Below are positions 46,878-59,025 of a stretch of 64,000 nucleotides of DNA, one piece after another; position 1 is the first letter of the stretch; the number at the start of each line of letters is the position of its first letter. The notes beneath the pieces were generated by a model, which made no database searches, was not told where the DNA came from, and was given only the letters and a program-made list of their open reading frames with translations. The position numbers were made by a program, and so were the translations under genes. The stretch is from Euryodendron excelsum (Eukaryota > Streptophyta > Magnoliopsida > Ericales > Pentaphylacaceae): the NCBI GenBank assembly GCA_033060915.1, contig CM065397.1:21831001-21895000 (forward strand). The letters are read 5' to 3'.

Positions 46878-46895
46878 ACTGCCCCTCTTTTTCTG
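46878..46895 (-). other. Polypurine tract of element 3
   Basis: In element sense CAGAAAAAGAGGGGCAGT directly before TGTAAGC of the 3' LTR. Confidence 0.85.
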
Positions 46896-46919
46896 TCTTT
46901 GCTTGTGGAAGACAGAAAA
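46889..46919. other. Perfect 11-bp hairpin next to the PPT, element 3
   Basis: Arms 46889-46899 and 46909-46919, identical to those of element 2, with a 9-base loop that differs by one base. Confidence 0.85.
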
Positions 46920-47793
46920 TGATAAAGTAAGAGCCCCATGTTGACTGTGAGGCGGTCAGAGGATGGATTTGGAAAACGGCGGTTTGGAAATGGATATTGG
47001 GCCCAAAAGGCCTTCGAAAATGAGTTTTGGCGGGAAAAGGGCAAAGCTGCCCAGAATTGGAAACTGGCACCACTAACAGTGGCGCCTTTGGCAAATCTGG
47101 CTTAGCACCACTGCTAGTGGTGTCAGGCTTAGGATCAAAACCAGCAAACTGCTGGTTCGACACAGCTGTGGGGTTTGAAGAGTTTGCGAGAATCTTAAAC
47201 TTGATTAGAAAAGAAATTTTCTTAAAGAATTGAATCAGAAAAGCTTAGAGATGAATTGAAAAAATTGAGATTTGATTTTGAAAATGATTTTTGACCTTGA
47301 TTTTCGAAGTAGATTTGGGAAGGAAACATTTAGCAACCTTAGAATTTGATTTTAAGAAGTTATTTTGAAGATGAACTTTTGGAAGAGAGAATTAGAAAAA
47401 TTTTTGAAAATCGATTTTCGTAAGGAACTTTTTAGAAGAAAGATTTTTTGAAGACTTTTGGAGGAAAATAATAGGAAACCCCTGAGAAACTGATTTTGAA
47501 AAAGAAACTTTTGATGGGAACAAGTTAAGAAACTTTTCGAGAATTGTTTTTTGAAAAAATAACTTTTTAAGAAACCTTTGAGAGTTGATTTTAGAAAAGA
47601 ACCTTTGAATGAAAAGTTTAAGAAACCCTTTAAGTTGGTTTGAGTAGAATTTATATGAAAGTTGTGTCATTCATTTTCATTTATATTTTATCTTTGGTTA
47701 TTATCATTATTAATATTTTCTTGCTTTTATTTCTTACCTTTTGAACTGCATATACCATGTATTAATACTTCTTACCTTGACTCACCTTTCCGA
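46920..47793 (-). other. 3' untranslated region of element 3
   Basis: No gene seen. GGCGCC-type palindromes at about 47060-47135, then AG-rich sequence with repeated GAAACTTTTGA-like motifs that is not shared with elements 1 and 2. The last 60 bases are the conserved leader of the antisense gene. Confidence 0.65.
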
Positions 47794-48715
47794 ATGGCAT
47801 ATGCGGGCGATGACGGTTTCGAGGGGAGACACTGCTTCGGGAAGGCGGCCGAGATAGATTCTGTCGGCAGCTCCAGCCGCTCTAGGGGTAGTCAGTACTC
47901 TACCAATTGGGCACCTTCTAGCCAAAGTGGGAGGGGAGTAGGCCTTCAGTCGACCCCTTCCCTCCAGTTGAGCCAACCTTCGAGGATGAGATGGACATCG
48001 AGGTTTCCTACTTTTGACTTTTCGGATGGCCGACGCTATTTTGAGCTGACTACGGGTTTGGTACGACGGGTATCCTTCAGATGAGCAAGACATTTTCGCT
48101 TGTCCTTTGGTTGCATGGCTTCTTTCCTATTAGTGTAGCTTGCTTTCTGACAGTGGTTCCCACTTGACCTGTCTCTCTTCCATTTTGGGGAATGTGAGTT
48201 TGCCCCTACTCCCCATGAGTATGGCTTCCTCCTAGGTCTTTGGGATGGTTCAACTAACATTATGGGATCTACTTTTCCTGATGGCTGCATCATAATTGTC
48301 GATTTGCAGCTTGGGCTATATTTTGCGGCCTTTTCTTCTGATATGCTGCCCCAGTTTCCTTATGTCTCAATGAAGTTATTGTTTCTCTCATTTTGAGTTT
48401 GTGACGGATAGGGGATTGGCTTACTTCTCAAGATTGGTCAGTCTCTCACATGATGGCCCCAGCTTTGCTTTTCTCAAGATTCTGGGTGTTTCTCCTTGAG
48501 GGGATGATGTGGTTGACTGCCAATTACATGTGCTGCTTGCCAAGATTCATGAAGGGCACTCATATGCTCCTATAGTTGTGGAGGAGACCTTCGTGAGCCT
48601 TACCAGACTCCGTTAGGGGGCCAACGCACATTTTCGGGGATGTTCTTTACTATTTCAGCTTCGGGTGATCAGACACCTATTTGTTGCTTATCTTTTTCAG
48701 CATACATGGCATCCT
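47794..48715 (+). pseudogene. Antisense PMD-like gene of element 3, truncated
   Basis: ATG at 47794 in the conserved leader, then a frame of 97 codons to 48084. The N-terminus resembles that of element 1 (FGKAAEIDSVGSSSRSRGS). Further on, in shifted frames and with stops, are FHFGECEFAPTPHEYGFLLG (about 48180-48240) and GHSYAPIVVEETFVSLTRL (about 48555-48610), both also in element 2. These look like a PMD-related domain, possibly the type listed as DUF7745; the exact family is uncertain. About 1 kb present in element 2 (roughly 60023-60998) is missing here at about 48715, which removes the C-terminal half. Confidence 0.65.
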
Positions 48716-51230
48716 GAGTCAAGAGTCATTTGATTGGGGAGGTCGAGGGTGGGTCATTGCCCCATTATCTGTTTCTTATCGGTCATGGAAATTTGAGCTT
48801 TTTTGAGATGTGTAACGGTGCTGTAGATGTCTGAGTGATGGCTTTAGCTCCTTTTTGCGTTTTACCTTGTTCCCTATTTCTTATTTGAGAGAGAGGGAAA
48901 GACATAGAATTAGTTTTTGTACAAAAACAATTTACTTATGCTAGTTCTAAAGATGCACAGGTAAAGGGGTGAATGCATGTTATACTCCCTTTTTTATTTT
49001 TATGAATGCACATGGAGTTAGATGTATAACTTATTTTGCATGTCCTACTCTTTCGATATTCATATTTTATGAATGCATAGGTTCATATAGAAATGGAATT
49101 TAATGCATGTTATATTTTTTGGATGAATGTACATATAGGAATGGAATGCAATGCCTTTGATGAATACATGAATATAAACAAACTATATAGGAATTTAATG
49201 GATGTACAGTTTATACATGTCACGGATGCATTAGTACTGCAAGTATATAAGCTGTTTACAAAAGATGTCCCAGGATTGCCCCAGGGCCCATACTCTCAGG
49301 ATTCTGTTTCCTTTCCAGGATTTTGCCCCATTTAGTTTTGTCCCATTCTCGTCGGGGTATGATAGCAGTTGCACCATTCTCCAAGGATCTTGCCCTTTTG
49401 GTTTACTATTCTATCCCTACTTTCTACAGGGTTATTGTTTGGGATTTTTCTAATCTTACTTGGTTTTCTCTCTTAGATCTCCAAAATGCCACCATGGCTC
49501 GAGCGACAACTCGTATGCCCTTCGCAAAGCAATAAATAGCTAAGCCCTCAATCCGAGAAGACTTCTTTTATGACCGAAATGTAGGCTGGGTTTAGGGGTT
49601 GTAAGAAACGAAGAGATATTTAGGCTCAAAGATCTTCTTTTAGTGGGTTGTTTAAACCAAAACCATCTAAGCACATCTTGGAGCATAAGATTGCCCTTTG
49701 CATTCCCTTCCAGTTCTCATTTCTCATCCTAGTTGTCTTGGTATTGTTCAGGCTTATTTGGACTAAGCAATTTTCTTTGATCAGAGAGGACTTTAATTTG
49801 GACTGCAACGTAGGCTAGGTTAAGGGGTTTATGAATGAAAAGGATATGTAGGCTCAAATTTGATGTTGTTTCCAATAGGGTTTAGATCCACACCATCCTT
49901 AGTTGGTCTTCTAGCGGGGTTTCGTCCCCTAATATTCTCCTCTAGTTTCAGCAACACATCTGGCTCATTTAGATCAAGCAATCCGTTCAATCGGAGAGGA
50001 CTTTAACAAGGTTGTAATGTAGGCCATGGTTTCGGGTTTTTACAAGAAAGGGTAAAGGCTCAAAACTATTACGTCTACTTGGTGGCTTTGTTACCTAGGA
50101 TCACCTTTGAATTTTCTCTTTTACAGGAGGAGTTGACCTTTCTTATAACTTTTGACCTTCTTAGTCTGACATTTGCCCCCCCCCCCCCCCCTTTTTTTTT
50201 TTTTTTTTTATAAACTTCTGTCTTTCCTATATGCTTTTCAAGATAGCACAAACATAATTCTTTTTTGGTCTTTTCTTTGATATGCCCTTTTTTTTTTGAA
50301 CATTTCTACAACTTCTTTTTCTCAAATCCTTTCCTTAGCATTTCGATTTAACTCATTGTAGACGGTGATCCCTAGGTTGTGGTGTTTTCTGAAAAGGAAA
50401 GGTAACTGGCTCAATAGGTTTGACAAAGGTTGCTTTTAACTATATGAGAAATAAAATGAGGGCCTTTCTTCATTTTGAACAAGATTGCTTGATCCATAGA
50501 GCGTTCATGTTACTTCAGCTTGATGGTCAATGATGTTCTCTACCAAATCTTCTGCTGCCTGTCTGCCCTAGTGTGGGGGATGGTTTCGGATCGGGGTTGA
50601 CAAAAAATCCTCCACTTTCTATGAGGCACTAGTGGGTTAAGCAAAGGGGTTATTTTTGTGTATGGTAGCATAATTGAGGGCCTCTAATAATTTCAAATTG
50701 AATTGCTTAGTCCATAAAGCCTTTGTACAAAATTTAGGCAATATTCCTAGGGATGATGTGTTTCTGTCGATAAACCCCTATACATTCTATCAAATCAACT
50801 ATTCTGTGCTTACCCCAATGTAGGGGATGGTTCTTAGTTTGGGGATATTTGAAAAAAAATTATGTATGGCTCTAGTGGGCTAAGCAAATGATAGTGTTTA
50901 TTTAGGATAAATAGAACAATGACTCCGCATCATTTTGAGTACTCGGCTGCCCATCGCTTAGCCAGGATATCATGCAAGTGTCGCCTCTTCAATAAATATC
51001 GCACCTCTTTGTTGAGACTGCCTTCCTCCTATCTCTCACTCTCTTTTTGTCTCTTAAAGGTTTTAACCCCTTTTAAATGGGTGGCCTATGCTATCCCATC
51101 CTTCAAGTTGAGTCGTTTACCAAATGGGGAAGAATCCCTAAATGTGACAATCGTCCACAAGAGTATAAGACAAAAGGGGATAAACTGGGAACTACCTATT
51201 TTCATTTAAAAATATGATTATATGGCATGC
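48716..51230. other. Gene-poor spacer of element 3
   Basis: No credible gene on either strand. It matches 61000-63480 of element 2 and, in part, 30900-32500 of element 1. It contains about three diverged repeats of 200-220 bp (49540-50090), a C16T18 tract, and two copies of a segment with GAGGGCCT(C/T)T (about 50458 and 50690). Confidence 0.7.
50176..50209 (-). repeat. A18G16 homopolymer pair in element 3
   Basis: Sixteen C followed by eighteen T on the plus strand, i.e. A18G16 in element sense. Elements 1 (31762-31776) and 2 (62466-62479) have only a T run in the matching place. Confidence 0.9.
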
Positions 51231-53661
51231 AATGTTTATTTAAAGAAGATATGCGAGAAATAGAAAGACGAAAAGAAAATAGATGAATTCTGTGAAAATC
51301 TCCCTTTTCTCATGGATCTCTTGGTGAGAACCCCTGACAGTGTTTTGGAACTGTCAGCTTCTTTAGCATTTTCATTCTTCGGGTGTGTCACCAAATGACA
51401 GAGGGCAGATTGACAGATCTCTTGCAGTGTTTGGCATGCATTCAAAAGTGAGGAGATTCTTTTGTAGTAATGCACGTGTCTAACAAAACTTTACAAACGG
51501 TGAAGCCTTTTTGTACATGGATGGTGATTGTCGTGGCATGGCAGAGAGGTAACATCTTGCAAATGGATGGTTAGTTCTTCTTGCTCCTTGATGTAGGTTT
51601 GGCTTCTTCTAACAACTAGGTTTATCCTCCCATGAGTTTGAATCTGGTGAGGTGCTAGAGGGACTCCATGTATTCAATTGTACTCTCTAACCTACAAAAA
51701 GAAAAAGAAAAACAGAATGCAGTTAACATGTGGAGTTGGAGGTTCTATGTGATGCATGTCCTATGAAGGTCTCTTTTTCGAGGGAATCTAGTCATGATGA
51801 CAAGTCCATTTTAAAGGTGGGGTTTTGCCCCTATTATGCAATACAATACCTATTCGATGTGGGCCGGTTGATGTTTCCTTGTTTGGGCAATCTCGCCTCC
51901 ATGGACTGAGAGAGATTTGGGCCTGTCTTGAGGTATGGTTCTATGCATGCCATGAATCCTTAGGGTTTAAGAACCCGTAAGAGTTTTGGTAGGTTCGATT
52001 AACATGAGATTGGATTGCTCCTTTCTCTCTACGGATGATTAGATGTATGAGAATGAAATGACTTGAGTTTCTTAGAACTCTTGTCTTGCAATGGATATAG
52101 GGGCATGGGCATAAAAGAAGTGAATGTGCAAGCAATATGATGATAATAAGTGAGTGATTTAGAAAACCCCCTTCTTGTCTTGCTTTTGCCTTCAATTCTT
52201 TTGGTATTTGGAGATGAGGAGGGGAAGACAGAAGACAAGAAACAAAAGAGAAGTTAGTGGCTTGATTTGAAAGTTTTTATGCAATGCATGTCCTAGAGGT
52301 GACCCTACTCAGAGGGGACACTATACATGATGTATTGGCTCACTTTTGGAGATAGGGGATTTACCCCTGTATACAGATACCTTACTGTCGAGAGGGAACC
52401 TTCATCCATTCATACAATCATCCCTCAAATGCAAAAATAAAGAAGTACATTGAACTTTGGGTTTAAGATACAAGAGAATTGAAATACATTTAAACAACGG
52501 GAGAGGGAACATGTTCCTTTGGGAGGTTCCACCTATCTAATTTTACAAAGGAAAAACCTAAACTACTCTTGAGTCTTTGGATTCGCCTTTATTGGATTTG
52601 ATGTCGAGGAGGTCGCTGAGAGACCTTGTTAATCGATTGCCCCTTGTCTTCTTGGCAACCTTATCTCCACGAGCATAGAGGGATTGGGGCCCCTCTTATG
52701 AAATGAATTGATGTGCATGCCATGAGTCCTTAGGGTTACATGGGAACCCTTAGGGTTTAGGTAGGTTTAATGCAAGGGATAGTGAACAAGGTTTCACTTT
52801 CGATGGGTTGATCATATGCATGTGGATGCAGTGACTTGAGTTACTTGGAACTCTTGTCTTGACATGGAATATGGAATGCATGAAATTGAATATGCAAAGA
52901 GTATAAGGAGAGAGAATGCAATAGCAAGGTAAACGTGGATGCATGAGCAGTTAGACAGTCATTATAATAGTATGAATACAATCATTATAATAACAGGAAT
53001 AAGCAGGTATAAATGAAAGTAAGAGCAGTCGCTCTTTCCTCCATGGTTTTGGAAAACAGTGCGCGTGTCTTAAATCCGGCAGAGGTTCGACTATGCATGG
53101 TGTCTATATGAGTATGAGGTTGAGGGTTGACTAATGCGTCCTAAAAAGGCTCAGTCCTCGGATCTTCAAACCTAGGCCCACTCCCCGAGGTGATGCCATG
53201 ATCGGTTGGTGATCCGAGCAGGGAAACCATCAAGAGGCCGTAGGCGAAGAAATTGACACAGCATCTTCCCACAACCAATATACCGTTCCCCCTTTCTAAC
53301 TAGAAAGGTCACATTAGGATAAAATGCAAGTATGCAGAATGCAGGTGCATATGCAGTATATGTGTGATTTTTAAAAGCGGAGGAAAGAGCCCAACAACTC
53401 CCATTCGTCCTGTTCATCACATTCATGCATGGCAGTTAATAAAGTTTAAACAAAATGTGTACCTACAAAACAAAGATGCAAGAGTTAGTATGTGGATGAC
53501 AAACTTAATACAAGATAACATGAATAAATGCATGTTTTTTGAAAACAATTTTGAAATTTTGATTTTGAAAATTTAAAGTGGATAGAATTGAACCAAGTTA
53601 ATTGAAGACTTTACATGGGTGAAGGGTAAAGAGACATGACCATGGCCCTAACCTCTAAGTT
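51231..53661 (-). other. Remnant coding zone and 5' leader of element 3
   Basis: The minus strand between 51236 and 51475 is open for 79 codons and 51480-51670 can be read with several stops, matching 63490-63950 of element 2 but not the gag-like remnant of element 1. No domain is recognised. From 51740 to 53000 two diverged copies of the leader stand in a row (51740-52200 and 52260-53000), both with TTAGGGTTT-type and GCATGCCATGA motifs; element 1 has one copy. Confidence 0.55.
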
Positions 53662-53679
53662 TCCCCAGTGGAGTCGCCA
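53662..53679 (-). other. Primer binding site of element 3 (tRNA-Arg type)
   Basis: In element sense TGGCGACTCCACTGGGGA, two bases after the 5' LTR; complementary to the tRNA-Arg 3' end TCCCCAGTGGAGTCGCCA as I recall it. Confidence 0.87.
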
Positions 53680-56600
53680 AATGTCGCGCCTAGATTTTTT
53701 TCCCTTGAGGAATACACACACAAGCGGGAAAAACACTGTACTCTCTCGTTAGAATTCACCCTCCTAGAAGAATGAGTGCGACTAAGCTTGAATTGAAAAT
53801 TGATTTGAATAAAGGACTTTTAGAAAAGATTTGGAGTCGCCACCTAACTTAATTAAGGTGAGTTAGGTCACCTAAAAACTAAGCATAATCCGAAAACTAC
53901 ACTTAGGGTTTTGAAAAATGATTTTTGAAAATACCACCTCAATAGAGGGTTTTTAAGAAGACAGATTGTTTGGCAACCTTTAAAAAACATTTAACCCTTT
54001 TTGAAAAATAACTCCTTTTGGTCTTTGAAAATAGTGATCTTAGGTTCGGAGGTTGGTTATGTGTAAAGAAGACACACTAAGCCATCATCCTATCCCGCCC
54101 TTTCGGTACCTACATGTCTATTTACCCTAGATTCACCTATGAGAGTCTTCAACTAACCAACGTTCAATCCTATCCACTTTGAAAAAGAAATGTTAAAAAG
54201 AAATTTAACATGATGCATGATATGCAAGTGCAAGAAAAAATAGCTAATTTGGAAATAGATTTGAAAAGAAGAATTTGATTTGATTTTAAAAAAGAGATTT
54301 GAAAGGATAGATTTAAAATTGGAAAGTTTGAAAAATTAGAAATAGAGATTTGGAAATATAAATTTGAAATTGGAAGTTTGAAAATAGATTGGAGATTTGA
54401 AAAGATTGTGGAATTTGAGATTTGGAAAATATGGAGACTACACCGATGAGGGTTGCCTACATATCCTTTTGGAGGAATCAGGTTAGTCGTAATTCGGATA
54501 AGAGTCCGATTGAAAAAAGAATATATGATTGGAAGAAAAAGATTGAGTTGGAAATTTGATTGGAAAATTGAGAGATTGAACTTTGATTGGAAGATTTGAA
54601 AAGACTTGACTTTGGAAAACTTGGTTTTAGGAAACCTAGACTTAAGGACTTAGGAAAGAAAGATTGGATTTGACTTGGAAAGATTTTGGAAAAGAATTGA
54701 CTTGAATATTGGACTTGGAAGATTAGGAAAGCTTGGATTTAGAAAGGGTTCAAATTTGGAAATTTCCATTTTAGGAAAGTATCATTTTAGGAAAATTTCA
54801 AATTAGGAAAATTTTAGAATTAGGAAAGTTTCGAAATTTGGAAAGTTTTGAAACAGGAAACATTTCGTTTTAAGAAAGTTTTGAAATTGGAAAGTTTTGA
54901 ATTTAGAAAGTTTCAATTTAGGAAAGTTTTGAATTAAGAAAGTTTAAGATTTAAGAAAGATTTGAATTGGGAAAGTTGAAAATAAGGAAGGTTTAAAAAT
55001 TAGAAGGTTTGGGATTTAGAAAGTCTTAACTTAAGGAAGTTTTGAATTTAGAAAGCTTCGAATTTGGAAAGATTTGAAATTTAAAAAGTTTTAGAGTTTT
55101 AGAAGATCTTGAGATTAGGAAAGGTATGAATTTAGGAAAGATTGGAAAACCTAGATTTGGAAAGTTAAGATTTGAAAAAAGGGGTAGAGTTAGGAAATGG
55201 TTGAATTAGGAAAGATACGGAAGCTTAATGTTTAAGGAAAGATTTGAAAGTTTTAGGAAACCTATGATTTAAGAAGGTAAGAAATTATGAGAGAGTTGAA
55301 TTAGGAAATATTTAAATTTTGAATTTTAAAATTTAGGAAAGATTTTTATGTTCAAGTTTTGGAAACTTAAGATTTAAGAAAGTAGAAGATTAGGAAGGAG
55401 TTGAATTAGGAAAGGTTTAGACTAGGAAGAGTTAAGATTCCTATTTCCTAAAACAAGGGATTAGATTTGTTTCTAAAAGGGAAGGTTTGATTTTGTTTCC
55501 AAAAACGGAGGATTGGATCTAGTTTCCTAAAGAGAATATTGGGTTTAGTTTCCTAAAGGGAGGATGGGATTTGGCAAGGATTTGAAAAGGGGAAGTTTTA
55601 GAAACCCTAGATTTGGAAATGCTATAGTGTCGAGGTAGAAGATAGGTTTTGGAAATCTGTATAGTTTTGATGTAGAAAACATGAGGTCTTGGAAACCTAG
55701 GTTTTAAGGCAAGTTTGAAAACCATGTTTTTGGAAAGAAAATTAGGGTTTCCTAATCGTGGGTTCTAAGAATTGACTTGGGCACCAAGAAGAGAGTTTGA
55801 GTTTTTTTTTTTTGGAAAGCGTGTTTTTGGAAATGAGGATTTTTGGAAGGAAATCCTAGAGAGGAGTTTCTAGAAGGAAGATTTTGGAAGGAGAGAGTTT
55901 TGGAAACAAGATTCTGGAAGAAGGTTTTAGGAAAGATTTTTTAAGAAAGCGAATTTTGAGGAGAGTGTTTTGGAAAGGAGTTTAAAAAAAGGAGTTTTAA
56001 AAAATAGATTTTTGGGAGAGAGTTTTTAGAAAACAATTTTGGAAAGAAGAACTCTTGGAAAGCATGTTGAAAAGGGGGTTTTAGAGTGAGGGATTAAAAA
56101 AGTGAGTTTTTTTAGAAAATATATATAAAAATATATCACTTTCCTAAAGCGATTCTAACCATAAGTGGGCTAGAAACACTTTAAGAAAGTGGTTTTGAAA
56201 ATGACAAGAAGTTGAAAATATGGACCATATTGGTCACTTTAAATATAACACTTTCCTAAAACAATCCTAGCCATGGAAATGCTAGAATCATCCTAGGGTG
56301 TGATTTTGAAAACAAGTTTTGAAAAATGAGATTTTGATGCAATTTTGAAAACAAGTTTGAAAACGATTTTGAAAGCAACTTTGAAAACGACTTTTGGAAG
56401 AATGCAAGAATCATGATATGCATAATGCAAATTTGGGATCGTGAACATACAAGGCTAAGGCTTCACCACATAATCAAGGGGGCCGAACCCACGTGGTCTC
56501 CAGTTAGACTAAAAGAAAGCCCTTGACAAGGTGACTCTCCAATAGTCTAATCCTACACATGGGTCAGGAATCCCCTTGTTTCAGCATACAAAGAAAGGGG

Positions 56601-56706
56601 GGGAAATAGATGGGGGATTAAAATAGAGAAAACCCAAGTGGGTTTGGAGAGAGAAGAGAGAGGGGGAAGTGCAGAAACTTAAAGAGAAAGCCTACTGTAT
56701 GTCTTA

Positions 56707-56712
56707 TTTATT
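56707..56712 (-). terminator. AATAAA poly(A) signal, element 3 5' LTR
   Basis: TTTATT on the plus strand, 301 bp downstream of the TATA box. Confidence 0.6.
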
Positions 56713-57012
56713 TCGCTTGCTTTGCGCGCCTTGCTTTCCTTGCTTTGGTCTTTACTTCAATCTTCAAGAGTTGTCTTCGATCTTTAAAACTTCATATTGT
56801 AGCTCTTCAAGTCTTCAAATGAGGGTTGGAAGCTAGTGTATAAGTGTATGAGAGTGTATAGGAGTGTATATGAGGCTAGGGTTTGCGTATGGTGGCTAGG
56901 GTTTAGAAAACCTAAGGAAGCTAGGGTTTTGGGAGTGTACGAGCTCTGTATATCGAATATTGGTGTTTTTAGGCTGAGTTTGCGGACCTCTTTCACGCTG
57001 GAGGAGGCTCTG

Positions 57013-57020
57013 TATTTATA
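57013..57020 (-). promoter_or_regulatory. TATA box (TATAAATA), element 3 5' LTR
   Basis: TATTTATA on the plus strand. It would drive the transcript of element 3, starting near 56983. Confidence 0.7.
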
Positions 57021-58489
57021 GAGATGGGATAGAATTGGCACCTGTTGCAGTGGCGGCATGCCAAAAATGCTTCTGGCACCACTAAGAGTAGCGGCAGGCC
57101 AAATATTGGCTTGGCACCACTAGTAGTAGCGCCGGCCAATTAGGAAACTATTAAGGTTGGCAAGCAACATATCTTTGATTAGATTTGGGCGCCTGTACTA
57201 GTGACTATCATGCAATTTTTAGCCTGGCTTCACTAGGAGTGACTCCGGAAAGTCCGGGAATGATTTAAGGGACCGGGATTGGCCCGGAAGGCTGCTAAAG
57301 GGCAGGAACACTTAGAATAGTGTCCCGGAGGTATTTGACTTGAAAAATGAAGGTAGGATGTGTTGGAATGATTGACCGGGCCATTAGGGGTAAAACGGTC
57401 AATTGGGCTGGAAAGCTACTAGGATGGACTTGGACTGTCCCGGAAGAAGACTCGAGATTTGGAAACAATATTCAGAATGTTCCCAAAGGTTGCCGGTTTG
57501 ATGCCCAAAGCCGGTGTAGTCGAAAAAGGTGACCGGCCCACTAGGGGCAAAACGTTATTTCGCACCGGGTTTGCCGGGACTGACTCGGAATGATCCAGGA
57601 AGATAGTGGAAGGTTAAGAATACTATAAGAAGTATTCTCGGAAGGTTACCGGTTTGGTACCTAGAGCTGGCGTGGCTAGAAAAAGGCGACCTGCCCACTA
57701 GGGGCAAAACGGTCATTTTGTACCAAGTTTGCCAAAATTGACTCGGAATGATCTGGAAATATAGAGGAAGGTTTGGAATACTATAAGAAGTATTCTCGGG
57801 AGGTTACCAGTTTCATACCTAAAGCCGGTGTGGTTCCCGAGGCGTTCGGATGCCTAGGGGCAAAATGGTCATCTTGACCAGAAAGTCTCGGAATTGGCCC
57901 GAAATTGACTAGGGGGCACCTAATCATGCTGGATTGCTTTTAAGACAATCTTAGAAGGTTGGACTTACGGTTTTGAGGGCTTAAGTGTGCTCTCAAGAAA
58001 CATGCCGGAAAAGGCCTAAGGGCCAGTTTGGTCATTTTTCACCGAAGTGGGCTAGCAGGCATCGATGTTGACCTGGGTTTTGAGTGTTTTCGCCACTCTG
58101 ATGGCGGTCTCGTGATACAGGGGTTTGTTGGCAATTCCCTATATCGACCTGTTTGCGAGTATTTCTGCTACTCTGACGGTTGCGATGTTTGCGAGTATTT
58201 CCGCTACTTTGACGATTCGCGATCATTCCCGAGACTACCTGATCTCGGGAAGCTACTAAAGTGACTAAGCGCCTGAGAATCAACTTTCTCAAAAGGCGTG
58301 CCTAAACAGACATTTATGCATTGGCGGGCTAGCTAGAGCCAAAGGTGGACCGTTCTACCATCTAAGGGACTTGGGGTCTCGTCTCGGTCGACTGGTTTAA
58401 AGGAACTTACCGTTCCGAAGAGATTTTCTTCAAAAAACGTACTGGACATTCTCGAAGAATCAACTATTTCGAGAGAGGGATTGGAATTG

Positions 58490-58835
58490 GAATTGGACTT
58501 GGAAAGGGGACTTACCGTCTTCGGAAAGACGCGCCTAACGTGGAATTGGAAAGGGGACTTACCGTCTTCGGAAAGACGCGCCTAACGTGGAATTGGAAAG
58601 GGGACTTACCGTCTGCGGAAAGACGTGCCTGATTTGGAGTTGGAAAGGGGTCTTATCGTCTTTAGAAAGATGGGCCTGATTTGGGATTGGAAAGGGGACT
58701 TATCGTCTTTGGAAAGACGTGCCTGATTTGGATTTGGAAAGGGGACTTACCATCTTCAGAAAGACAAGCCTGATTTGGATTTGGAAAGGGGACTTACCAT
58801 CTTCAGAAAGACAAGCCTGATTTGGAATTGGAAAG
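58490..58835. repeat. 47-bp tandem array in U3, element 3 5' LTR
   Basis: Seven or so units; the period of 47 bp is exact for the two units ending at 58540 and 58587. Each carries a CGTCTTCGGAAAGACG-type hairpin. Confidence 0.9.
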
Positions 58836-59020
58836 GATAATGCCACTTAAGGGCATTTCAGTCATTTTGCCTTTATTTGGGCTCAATGGGGCCCGTGAAG
58901 CAATGAGATGATGGGATTGAACTTAGAAAGTCAATTTGGATTGAAATATGCCCACAATGACATGAACACAAGTTTGGACGGAGTGGAGACCGCTGAGCTT
59001 TCAAAACTGGGGTGCTTACA

Positions 59021-59025
59021 GGGGA
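59021..59025. repeat. Target-site duplication of element 3, right copy (GGGGA)
   Basis: Matches 41595-41599; the internal region of element 2 continues with CCATTTTTAAACG. Confidence 0.95.

Larger units (their letters stand above)
53682..59020 (-). mobile_element. 5' LTR of element 3 (5339 bp)
   Basis: From TGTCGCGCCT next to the PBS to GGTGCTTACA next to the GGGGA duplication. Same internal order as its partner at 41600-46877, with one or two more 47-bp units (58490-58835). Confidence 0.95.
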
